NCBI GenBank assembly: GCA_017302755.1
Contig: JAFLCR010000059.1
Span: forward strand, 1-11,439
DNA from: Alphaproteobacteria bacterium
Lineage (GTDB): Bacteria; Pseudomonadota; Alphaproteobacteria; Rickettsiales; JAFLCR01
Length of the DNA stretch: 11,439 nucleotides
Direction: 5' to 3'
Notes under the pieces: model-generated
The model's input: the letters and a program-made list of their open reading frames with translations, nothing else
Told to the model about the DNA's origin: nothing
Databases searched by the model: none
In this document: piece by piece, positions 6,262-11,439 of the stretch
How positions within the stretch are numbered: position 1 is the first letter of the stretch
Layout of the letters: the number at the start of each line of letters is the position of its first letter
Translations under genes and position numbers: made by a program

Positions 6262-7188
6262 TCACGAAAAATAGACGGAGGACATCTTGCGCCGTCCTTT
6301 GAGCGTCAGGGGGTGGTCTGCCCCCAGCGCGTCGAAGATTTTAACCAGCTGCGCGCGTGCGGCCTGCTCGTTCCATTCGCGGTCGCGCTTGAGCAGCTCG
6401 ATCAGTTCCTCGATCGCCGCTTCGGCCTTGCCTTCCGCGAACCATGCCACCGCCAGCGCGAAGCGCGATTCATGATCATTGGGATTGACCGCGACCTTGG
6501 CCGCGAGATCATCAATATTCCCCTGCGAGCCTTTCGTTTCTTCGGCGAGCGCGATCGCCGCGAGCACGGACTGAATCTCCGGCTCCTTCTTCTTCACCTC
6601 TTCCAGGCCCTCCAGCAGCGCCTTCGCCTCATCGGCCCGGTTCAGGCCGAGATAGCTGCGCGCGAGGCCCGCGATGGCGGCGGTGCTTTCCGGAAAATCG
6701 ATCACAATGGCCTCGAAGGCCTCCACCGCCCCCTCGAAATCCTTGGCGTGCAGCTTTTCCTGGGCGAGTTTTAGCGCTTCCTCAGGCGATGCCTCGCCGG
6801 AGGGGCCGGCGAGTTTTTCTAGCAGAGCCTTCAGGTCTTTTTCCGGCAGCACTCCCGCAAAGCCGTCCACTGGCTGACCCTGAAGGAAGATGAACACCGT
6901 CGGCACGGTCTGAATGCCAAGCTGCCTGGCAACCATCTGGTTCTCATCGATATTCACATGCACCAGCCCCACGCGGCCATTCATGGCCCGCACGGCTTTC
7001 TCCAAGACGGGCATGAACTGCTTGCAGGTGGCGCTGCCGGTGGCGCTGAAATGTGCGAGCACGGGCACGGCGAGGGAGGTTTCGATCACGTCCTTCATGA
7101 AGGCCTGGCCGCGGGTTTCCTTGACAATATCTTCCGCGGGAAGCGCGGCCGATGAGCCGGGAGCCTTGGGGGCAAGGGCGCGAAGCAT
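6262..7188 (-). CDS. Thioredoxin-fold TPR protein, CnoX/YbbN-like co-chaperone
   Basis: The 308-residue product has a thioredoxin-like domain (about residues 15-128, with VPTVFIFLQGQPV as the cis-proline region) followed by TPR-like helices to the end, the layout of YbbN/CnoX. CnoX family members protect clients from over-oxidation and pass them to GroEL or DnaK. The active-site motif is S-A-T-C (S52 to C55): the first cysteine of the usual CxxC is serine, so dithiol reductase activity is not expected. E. coli YbbN is also altered there (SxxC). AAGGAG (7200-7195) lies 6 bases before ATG 7188. The gene is first in a two-gene unit with the Trm112-like gene and is read from a promoter diverging from tRNA-Gly. 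Confidence 0.87.
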   Translation of the reverse strand: MLRALAPKAPGSSAALPAEDIVKETRGQAFMKDVIETSLAVPVLAHFSATGSATCKQFMPVLEKAVRAMNGRVGLVHVNIDENQMVARQLGIQTVPTVFIFLQGQPVDGFAGVLPEKDLKALLEKLAGPSGEASPEEALKLAQEKLHAKDFEGAVEAFEAIVIDFPESTAAIAGLARSYLGLNRADEAKALLEGLEEVKKKEPEIQSVLAAIALAEETKGSQGNIDDLAAKVAVNPNDHESRFALAVAWFAEGKAEAAIEELIELLKRDREWNEQAARAQLVKIFDALGADHPLTLKGRRKMSSVYFS

Positions 7189-7236
7189 GGAATTCTCCTT
7201 GATTTTTCTCTCTTTAGATGGGCTGAAAGCCGCGTA

Positions 7237-7275
7237 AATGCAAGCTCTCCATCATAGGCAAAAGGGGCTTGCATT
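7237..7275. repeat. 9-bp inverted repeat spanning the divergent promoters
   Basis: AATGCAAGC (7237-7245) and GCTTGCATT (7267-7275) are perfect inverted copies, 21 bases apart and 30 bases centre to centre. One arm lies at the presumed start site of the CnoX unit; the other overlaps the tRNA-Gly -35 and abuts the opposing -35. The position suggests an operator for a dimeric regulator, but chance is not excluded. Confidence 0.4.
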
Positions 7276-7280
7276 GGCAA
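7251..7280 (-). promoter_or_regulatory. Putative promoter of the CnoX/Trm112-like unit
   Basis: On the minus strand TTGCCA (7280-7275) and TATGAT (7256-7251) are 18 bases apart, giving a start near 7244 and a leader of about 55 bases. The good -10 makes this one of the better promoter matches in the window. It lies back to back with the tRNA-Gly promoter. Confidence 0.55.
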
Positions 7281-7296
7281 GATTTCCGGCTATGCT
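7269..7296 (+). promoter_or_regulatory. Putative promoter of tRNA-Gly
   Basis: TTGCAT (7269-7274) and TATGCT (7291-7296) are 16 bases apart, placing the start near 7303, about 19 bases before the mature tRNA. Called by eye. Confidence 0.45.
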
Positions 7297-7321
7297 GCGC
7301 ACCGTTCTTGATAAGACATGA

Positions 7322-7396
7322 GCGGGCGTAGCTCAGTGGTAGAGCGCAACCTTGCCAAGGTTGATGTCGTGAGTTCGACTCTCATCGCCCGCTCCA
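7322..7396 (+). tRNA. tRNA-Gly (anticodon GCC), probable island integration site
   Basis: The acceptor stem GCGGGCG (7322-7328) pairs with CGCCCGC (7386-7392), followed by discriminator T and an encoded CCA (7394-7396). The anticodon loop centres on GCC within CTTGCCAAG. The D arm GCTCAGTGGTAGAGC and the T loop TTCGACT are standard. A tyrosine recombinase gene follows 82 bases downstream in the same direction, the usual arrangement for an element integrated at a tRNA 3' end. Confidence 0.96.
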
Positions 7397-7417
7397 TTTT
7401 CCTCAATAGGTTACGCG

Positions 7418-7463
7418 AAAGCACATTGAAGGAAAATTTCCCCAGTAAGCACATAGTAAGCAC
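7418..7463 (+). repeat. Short direct repeats between tRNA-Gly and the integrase
   Basis: AGTAAGCAC occurs at 7444-7452 and again at 7455-7463, an 11-base period, and a weaker AAAGCACAT lies at 7418-7426. About one helical turn per copy, next to a presumed attachment site, fits arm-type binding sites for the integrase or an excision factor. That is inference; the copies themselves are plain in the sequence. Confidence 0.5.
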
Positions 7464-7478
7464 CGTGGAGCAAGTCGA

Positions 7479-8813
7479 TTGCCTCGCCAAATTGTGCCCT
7501 TAGAGGAAAAGACTTTCCCCTCCCTCAATCTGTATAGGCTGTTACGGCTGCTTCGAAAGCAGGCAGGAAAATCTCTGAATCTACGCGATCCTGCCACAAA
7601 GCACCGAATCATCCAGTATCTCTGCGATGCACAGAAGGCTTTTCAGCCTGGCATAGTGATACGTATCCGAGACCGTCTCCCCAAGCTTAAATGTTCACTG
7701 AGAGGCATTATGTACGCCAACCCTAAAAATGAGCGTGTAAAACGCGCTTACCTCACACTTCTTGAAAAGGCCTATGGCAAGAGCAAGGCAACTGCCGATC
7801 ATCACCTCTATGCTATCACGCGCTATGAGAATTTTTCCTGCAAGGAAGACTTTGCCTTATTCAATCTGGAGAGGGCGCTGGCCTTCAAAAAGGAGCTTTG
7901 CAACTTCACGCTCAGCAACGGTAAAACCCTCTCCAAGTCTACTATTGTTTCAGTATTGCATAGACTTGAAGAATTTTTCCGCTGGCTGGCTACCCAGCCG
8001 GGCTACAAAAGCAAGGTCAAGCCGGATAATATCGCCTATCTGCGTCCTCTGGATAATGATCTGCGTATCGCACAGGCCAAGCGGTTCAAAGAATTTCCCA
8101 CTGTGGAACAATGCGAACATCTGTTGCGCTCCATGCCGTTTGATACAGAAACGCAGCGCCGCGATCGGGCTTTGATTGCGCTATTGGTCATCACGGGAAT
8201 GCGAGACTCTGCGATACGGTCGCTTTGCATGAAACACGTCGATATCGCCAATAAGGTAATTTACCAAGATCCGCACGAGGTTAAAACCAAGTTCCGTAAC
8301 CTTATCAACACCCCTTTCTTACCGGTCAGTGATCTGGCTCAAAGGATCTTCATTGAGTGGTATCAGGAATTAAGAACCGTCAAACTGTTTGGGAACGATG
8401 ACCCGGTCATGCCGCAGACCCTCGTTATCCATGATAAAGATGACGCATTCACCTCCTCAGGCCAAGTGACACCCAAACACTGGAAAACCACTGGACCCAT
8501 CCGACGTATCTGCAAGGAGGCCTGGGAAAGTGTTGGCATCAAGTATTATACGCCGCACCGCTTTAGGGATATGGTGGTCGATTTTGGGCAAACCTTATGC
8601 ACTACGCCTGAAGACCTAAAAGCATGGAGCAAGAGCCTAGGCCACAAGGAACCCATGACGACGATTACGTGTTATGCCCACATGAGCGTCATGCATCAGA
8701 TAAGGGTGATCCGTGTACTGGCACAAAAGAAAAAAGAACCTGCTAACGTCCAAGCGAAATTGCTTGATATGTTAGAGAAGCTTTCGTCAAAGATGGAGGA
8801 TACTGAAAGTTGA
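7479..8813 (+). CDS. Tyrosine recombinase (phage/island integrase)
   Basis: A 444-residue site-specific recombinase. The N-terminal half holds a helical core-binding domain (about residues 85-175) and the C-terminal half the catalytic domain with all expected residues: R242 (TGMRDSAIRSL), a lysine at K269 or K271 (EVKTKFR), H360 and R363 (PHRFRD), H389 (SLGHKEP) and nucleophile Y399 (CYAHM). The enzyme would cut and rejoin DNA at the tRNA-Gly attachment site. The start is uncertain: TTG 7479 has GGAG (7467-7470) 8 bases upstream and no in-frame ATG precedes it, while GTG 7494 is an alternative. Base composition is clearly less GC-rich than the core genes to the left, supporting horizontal origin. 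It is the first gene of the island. The subfamily is not recognised more precisely. Confidence 0.92.
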   Translation: MPRQIVPLEEKTFPSLNLYRLLRLLRKQAGKSLNLRDPATKHRIIQYLCDAQKAFQPGIVIRIRDRLPKLKCSLRGIMYANPKNERVKRAYLTLLEKAYGKSKATADHHLYAITRYENFSCKEDFALFNLERALAFKKELCNFTLSNGKTLSKSTIVSVLHRLEEFFRWLATQPGYKSKVKPDNIAYLRPLDNDLRIAQAKRFKEFPTVEQCEHLLRSMPFDTETQRRDRALIALLVITGMRDSAIRSLCMKHVDIANKVIYQDPHEVKTKFRNLINTPFLPVSDLAQRIFIEWYQELRTVKLFGNDDPVMPQTLVIHDKDDAFTSSGQVTPKHWKTTGPIRRICKEAWESVGIKYYTPHRFRDMVVDFGQTLCTTPEDLKAWSKSLGHKEPMTTITCYAHMSVMHQIRVIRVLAQKKKEPANVQAKLLDMLEKLSSKMEDTES

Positions 8814-8846
8814 TTTCTTATTATTATACATGCCATTATATGCTGA

Positions 8847-8874
8847 TTGATTGTTAATGCTCCCATGGTACAAT
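8847..8874 (+). promoter_or_regulatory. Putative promoter of the Cys-rich protein gene
   Basis: TTGATT (8847-8852) and TACAAT (8869-8874) are 16 bases apart in an AT-rich gap. The start would fall at about 8881, which is the A of the chosen ATG, so the message may be leaderless. No recognisable copper-regulator dyad was found. Confidence 0.4.
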
Positions 8875-8880
8875 TCTATC

Positions 8881-9261
8881 ATGCATTGGGTCAGGCATCT
8901 TTGTTTTTTCATGCTCTCTCTGAGCATCATTCTTGCCGGGGTTCCCGTGCAGGCGATGCAGAATTGTCCGATGGAGAAGATGAAGCAGCAGGCTGTCGTG
9001 AAGCAGATGGCCAAGGATCATAGCTGCTGTCCTAAAAGCGCGAAGCAAGAAAAACAGAAGCCGGTGAAAAACGGCTGCTGTGACGATGCAGCCTGCAATA
9101 TCAAATGCACGGGGTCGGGCAGCCTCAGCAAGGTATTCTTTGACTACAAAACGGCCTCGCCGTTCTTTGCGAGTGTCACGCAGCAGTTTTATGTTTCCGA
9201 GCGCGTGACGGTTTCGCATTTCCTGCAGACCCAGGAACGACCTCCCAAAACCCTGTCATAG
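8881..9261 (+). CDS. Exported cysteine-rich protein, probably metal-binding; family not recognised
   Basis: The 126-residue product begins with a typical Sec signal peptide (basic MHWVRH, hydrophobic core to residue 20, cleavage after VQA at 25). The mature part is rich in Cys, Met and Lys: C29, C49-C50 (HSCCPK), C66-C67 (NGCCDDA), C72 and C76, with Met residues nearby. Paired cysteines and exported location suggest capture of soft metal ions such as Cu(I) or Ag(I) in the periplasm; this is inference backed by the downstream copper-type operon. The C-terminal 45 residues lack cysteines. In-frame alternatives are ATG 8857 and TTG 8851. ATG 8881 was chosen because it gives the cleanest signal peptide and matches the predicted promoter, but no start has a Shine-Dalgarno. 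A gap of 152 bases separates it from the next gene, so it may be a separate transcript. Confidence 0.7.
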   Translation: MHWVRHLCFFMLSLSIILAGVPVQAMQNCPMEKMKQQAVVKQMAKDHSCCPKSAKQEKQKPVKNGCCDDAACNIKCTGSGSLSKVFFDYKTASPFFASVTQQFYVSERVTVSHFLQTQERPPKTLS

Positions 9262-9282
9262 GATAACTGCGCCTGGACTCCG

Positions 9283-9298
9283 TCCGGCATAAGCCGGA
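9283..9298 (+). other. Small perfect hairpin between the Cys-rich gene and the operon
   Basis: TCCGGC-ATAA-GCCGGA forms a 6-bp stem with a four-base loop, 21 bases after the Cys-rich gene. It is not followed by a T run, so it is not a standard intrinsic terminator; it may stabilise the 3' end of the upstream message. Nothing else was recognised in 9262-9413 besides the ribosome binding site of the next gene. Confidence 0.35.
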
Positions 9299-9413
9299 AT
9301 TGCAGCCAGCGTCGTTGTCCTTTTTGCGTTTACGGCCCAGCACAGTCATGTCCTGGCGCAGTATCGCATCGCTCTGATTACCCATTTCAATCACTACAAC
9401 TGAGGAGAATACC

Positions 9414-9674
9414 ATGAAGAAGCTACTAACGATGATTGCCCTTACCAGTGCCCTCTTGGGCACTCCGGTTTATGCTGACGAGAAGCCCAGCCCGCTTAAT
9501 GTCAAGCAGGCTACGGAGCGTCTCCAATCCGGCAAACCTGTTTACTCTTGCTCCATGAAAACCGACTGGTTCTCGGAGCAGCCTGGCCAATGCCCGTGCT
9601 GCGAGATGGCCTTGGAGAAGGTCAAAGAAGTGAAGGACGGCAAGGCCGTGTTTGAAACGACGGAGAAGAAGTAA
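9414..9674 (+). CDS. Small periplasmic heavy-metal-binding-domain protein
   Basis: An 86-residue protein with a Sec signal peptide (MKKLLTMIALTSALLGTPVYA, cleavage after A21). The mature 65 residues hold one domain of the YHS/heavy-metal-binding type found at the head of many CusB proteins: Y-S-C-S-M (C46, M48) and, after a short loop, Q-C-P-C-C-E-M-A-L (C60, C62, C63, M65). The canonical form is YTCPMHP...CPxCGMxL, so the pattern is kept with an extra cysteine and without the histidine. A free-standing copy probably acts as a periplasmic metal carrier, in the role CusF plays in other systems; this is inference. GAGGAG (9402-9407) lies 6 bases before the ATG. Its TAA overlaps the next gene's ATG by one base. 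Confidence 0.83.
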   Translation: MKKLLTMIALTSALLGTPVYADEKPSPLNVKQATERLQSGKPVYSCSMKTDWFSEQPGQCPCCEMALEKVKEVKDGKAVFETTEKK

Positions 9675-10261
9675 TGAAATACTCATCGCTGCCGCTTCTG
9701 ATGGGAGCCATGATGGGCGCTCAGGTGCTTGTTCATGGCGTGGGAAATACGTTGCCGGAATCCGGGTCTTCATGGCTTGGCGTCGGCAGCACCTATGCCG
9801 GGGAAGCGGCGGCGGTGAAGTATACCTGCCCCATGCATCCACAGATCATTTCCGATCGTCCGGGCACTTGCCCGATCTGCGGCATGGCGCTGGTGCCGAT
9901 GGCGGATGGGCATAACCATGCGCCGGAGGAGACATCGGGCAAACCCGTGATCGAGATCACGGCGCAGACGATCCAGAAAATGGGCGTTCGCACCGAAAAG
10001 GTCAGCAAGGGGAATCGAGGCATTACGATACCGGTGGAGGCGGTGCTTAGAAGCAGCACGGGCAGCCATGTCATCATGGCGCTGGGCGATGGCAAGTTCC
10101 AGGCGCGCGATGTGGAAACCGGAACAGCCAGCGATGGCAGGGTGGAAGTCCTCTCCGGCCTGTCGGAAGGCGATGCAGTGGTGACCAGCAGCCAGTTTCT
10201 GATCGACTCAGAGTCCTCGCTCCGGGAGTCGCTTCAGAAACTATCGGGAGACAGGAAATGA
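9674..10261 (+). CDS. Internally shortened CusB-like periplasmic adaptor with heavy-metal-binding head
   Basis: A 195-residue protein, about half or less of the usual CusB length. Its order is: an N-terminal hydrophobic export segment (about 4-24); a heavy-metal-binding domain at 50-75 (YTCPMHP, C52, and GTCPICGMALVP, C66 and C69); the start of the adaptor core (IEITAQTIQKMGVRTEKVSKG, 94-113); then directly the typical C-terminal domain (IPVEAVL at 119, GDGKFQARDVETG, LSGLSEGDAVVTSSQFLIDSE to 180). The lipoyl, alpha-hairpin and most of the beta-barrel regions that normally lie between are missing, with the frame kept. In CusCBA the hairpin contacts the outer-membrane channel, so this form probably cannot make that contact. 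GGAG (9662-9665) precedes ATG 9674, and its TGA overlaps the cusA ATG (ATGA, 10258-10261). It could be a functional short form, a decayed gene or a deletion artefact. Confidence 0.8.
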   Translation: MKYSSLPLLMGAMMGAQVLVHGVGNTLPESGSSWLGVGSTYAGEAAAVKYTCPMHPQIISDRPGTCPICGMALVPMADGHNHAPEETSGKPVIEITAQTIQKMGVRTEKVSKGNRGITIPVEAVLRSSTGSHVIMALGDGKFQARDVETGTASDGRVEVLSGLSEGDAVVTSSQFLIDSESSLRESLQKLSGDRK

Positions 10262-11439
10262 GCCATCTTTCCCATGACCCTACCCAGACAGCTGTTGCAC
10301 GGGTGATTGAATGGTCGGTCAGAAATCCATTGCTCGTATCCGTGCTGGGGCTGTTGATCCTGGTCGGTGGCATCTTTGCCATCAACCGCACGCCGCTCGA
10401 TGCGATTCCCGACCTGTCAGATACGCAGGTGATTGTCCGTACTGATTTCGCAGGGCAAGCGCCGCAGATCATCGAGAACCTCGTGACCTATCCGCTTTCC
10501 AGCGCCATGCTGGGATTGCCTAAGACCAAGGTGGTGCGCGGCTTCTCGATGTTTGGCGCATCCTTCGTCTACGTCATCTTCAAGGATGGAACCGACCCGT
10601 ATTGGGCAAGGTCGCGGGTGCTAGAGGCGCTCTCCAAGGTGCAGTCCAGCCTGCCGCCGGGAGCAAGGACGCAGATTGGGCCGGATGCGACTGGTGTGGG
10701 CTGGGTCTATCAGTACGCGCTGGTCGATAAGAGCGGGAAGCACGACCTGGCGCAGCTTCGTGCCCTTCAGGACTGGTTCCTCAAATTCGAGCTGGCCACC
10801 GTGTCCGGCGTCTCAGAAGTCGCCAGTGTCGGCGGGTTTGTGAAGGAATACCAGGTGCTGGTCGATCCGCAGAAGTTGCGAAAGTACGGGATTGCACTGG
10901 AGAGGGTTGAGGAAGTGGTCAAAGCGTCCAGTCAGGAAACCGGCGGGCGTGTCATTGAGCAGGCGGAAACCGAGTTCGTGATCCGCTCCAAGGGATATGT
11001 GACCGGCGTAGCCGACCTGGAGAAACTGGCGCTTAAAGCGCGGAATGGAGAACCCATACGCCTGGCCCAGATTGCCCGAATTATTGAGGGGCCGGAACTG
11101 CGGCGCGGGAACATCCTGATCCACATTAACGGCTTCGACGGCCTTGAGGCCTGTGCCAAATCGCGCCATCGACTCGCGGTTCCGTTCGAGTTCGCCGTAC
11201 GGCAAGAACCGCACCGACAGGTCGGCGACGCGCCGGAATGCGGGCCGGGCCAGTTGCTGCCGCACATCGTCCTCCCGGGCATCGGGCGCGACCAGGAAGA
11301 GCTTCACGCCCGCGTGGTCGGGCACGCCCAGCGCCAGGTCGAGCATTCGCACGATGCCCGAGTAGATACTTGTGGTGTGCTCGACTTCGAACGCGGCCAT
11401 CACTCGTCCTTCAATCGAGCCGTTGCTTCCGGCTCGCTC
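10258..11439 (+). CDS. cusA: CusA-type heavy-metal RND efflux pump, N-terminal part only; homology ends near 11109
   Basis: The first 284 codons are plainly CusA: the first transmembrane helix at about residues 24-42, then PLDAIPDLSDTQVIV, the GQAPQIIENLVTYPL stretch, GTDPYWARSRVLE, GPDATGVGWVYQYALVD, VASVGGFVKEYQVLVD, and finally the G-P-E-L-R-R-G motif at 11089-11109. This family uses proton flow to drive Cu(I)/Ag(I) or related ions out of the periplasm, and full proteins have over 1,000 residues. After 11109 the expected I-A-E-L-N-G-E continuation is absent. The frame stays open to the window edge, but it reads as an antisense shadow of another gene. The pump is therefore truncated or chimeric here. 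GGGAG (10246-10250) precedes the ATG by 7 bases; it is the third gene of the overlapping operon. Confidence 0.85.
   Translation, partial: MSHLSHDPTQTAVARVIEWSVRNPLLVSVLGLLILVGGIFAINRTPLDAIPDLSDTQVIVRTDFAGQAPQIIENLVTYPLSSAMLGLPKTKVVRGFSMFGASFVYVIFKDGTDPYWARSRVLEALSKVQSSLPPGARTQIGPDATGVGWVYQYALVDKSGKHDLAQLRALQDWFLKFELATVSGVSEVASVGGFVKEYQVLVDPQKLRKYGIALERVEEVVKASSQETGGRVIEQAETEFVIRSKGYVTGVADLEKLALKARNGEPIRLAQIARIIEGPELRRGNILIHINGFDGLEACAKSRHRLAVPFEFAVRQEPHRQVGDAPECGPGQLLPHIVLPGIGRDQEELHARVVGHAQRQVEHSHDARVDTCGVLDFERGHHSSFNRAVASGSL
11128..11439 (-). pseudogene. C-terminal fragment of a restriction-endonuclease-like protein (uncertain)
   Basis: Reading from the right edge, the minus strand is open and gives a protein-like sequence: A-A-F-E-V-E-H-T-T-S-I-Y-S-G followed by IVRMLDLAL, then VKLFLVAPDAREDDVRQQ, RFLPYGELER and FGTGLKAVEA. 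The A-F-E-V-E core followed by a helix, then a hydrophobic strand ending in V-A-P, resembles the nuclease core of PD-(D/E)XK-type proteins; I recall similar C-terminal domains in restriction-like proteins but cannot name the family. The N-terminus lies outside the window. The coding sense vanishes near 11128, and further leftward the frame is only antisense to cusA. GC content is higher than in the cus genes. It could be a real neighbour brought in by rearrangement, or a foreign piece joined in assembly. Confidence 0.45.

Noticed and set aside
7318..7503. A short plus-strand frame covering tRNA-Gly
   Set aside because: It is translated straight through a well-formed tRNA gene and ends inside the integrase start region; no ribosome binding site or family match.
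9283..9298. Hairpin as an intrinsic terminator
   Set aside because: No T run follows the stem, and the stem is only 6 bp; kept only as a structural note.
9262..9413. Copper-responsive operator (CueR- or CusR-type) ahead of the metal operon
   Set aside because: No convincing dyad or tandem motif of those types could be found by eye, and no confident promoter pair either.
10813..11403. A 196-codon minus-strand frame spanning the cusA break as one protein
   Set aside because: Only the part right of about 11128 looks like protein; the rest is antisense to well-conserved cusA, so the frame is a chance fusion across the junction.

Overview
The window looks like an alphaproteobacterial chromosome segment. 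The left two thirds (about 1-7400) is GC-rich core genome: ilvD, a Nit1-type amidase, an exonuclease III, a UbiH-family hydroxylase, a Trm112-like protein with the cysteine-poor form I associate with this class, a CnoX/YbbN-like thioredoxin-TPR protein, and two tRNA genes. The species cannot be named from what is visible.

Layout. 1-254 (minus) is the N-terminal part of a SET-domain protein. 334-2079 (minus) is ilvD, with a promoter at 2112-2139. 2224-2301 (plus) is tRNA-Pro(GGG). 2303-4708 (minus) is a tight three-gene unit, transcribed exonuclease III, then an RTX-repeat protein, then a nitrilase-superfamily amidase; stop codons overlap the next ribosome binding site or start. 4719-4815 is a 97-bp nearly perfect palindromic repeat between this unit and the divergent ubiH-like gene (4845-6068, plus). 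6065-7188 (minus) holds the Trm112-like and thioredoxin-TPR genes. Their promoter overlaps that of tRNA-Gly(GCC) (7322-7396, plus) around a 9-bp inverted repeat.

From tRNA-Gly onward the character changes to an integrated island: lower GC, a tyrosine recombinase reading away from the tRNA (7479-8813), and copper/silver-type genes. These are a Cys-rich exported protein (8881-9261), a small exported heavy-metal-binding-domain protein (9414-9674), a very short CusB-like adaptor (9674-10261) and a CusA-type RND pump (10258 onward). The last three overlap by 1-4 bases and form one operon. The likely logic is periplasmic metal capture by the Cys/Met-rich proteins and hand-over to the RND pump. No outer-membrane channel gene is present in the window.

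Two oddities stand out. The CusB-like protein keeps its metal-binding head and C-terminal domain but has lost, in frame, the lipoyl and hairpin region that normally meets the TolC-like channel. CusA homology stops abruptly near base 11109. The remaining bases read better on the minus strand as the C-terminal part of an unrelated restriction-endonuclease-like protein. This is either a real rearrangement or an assembly join, and the sequence alone cannot decide.
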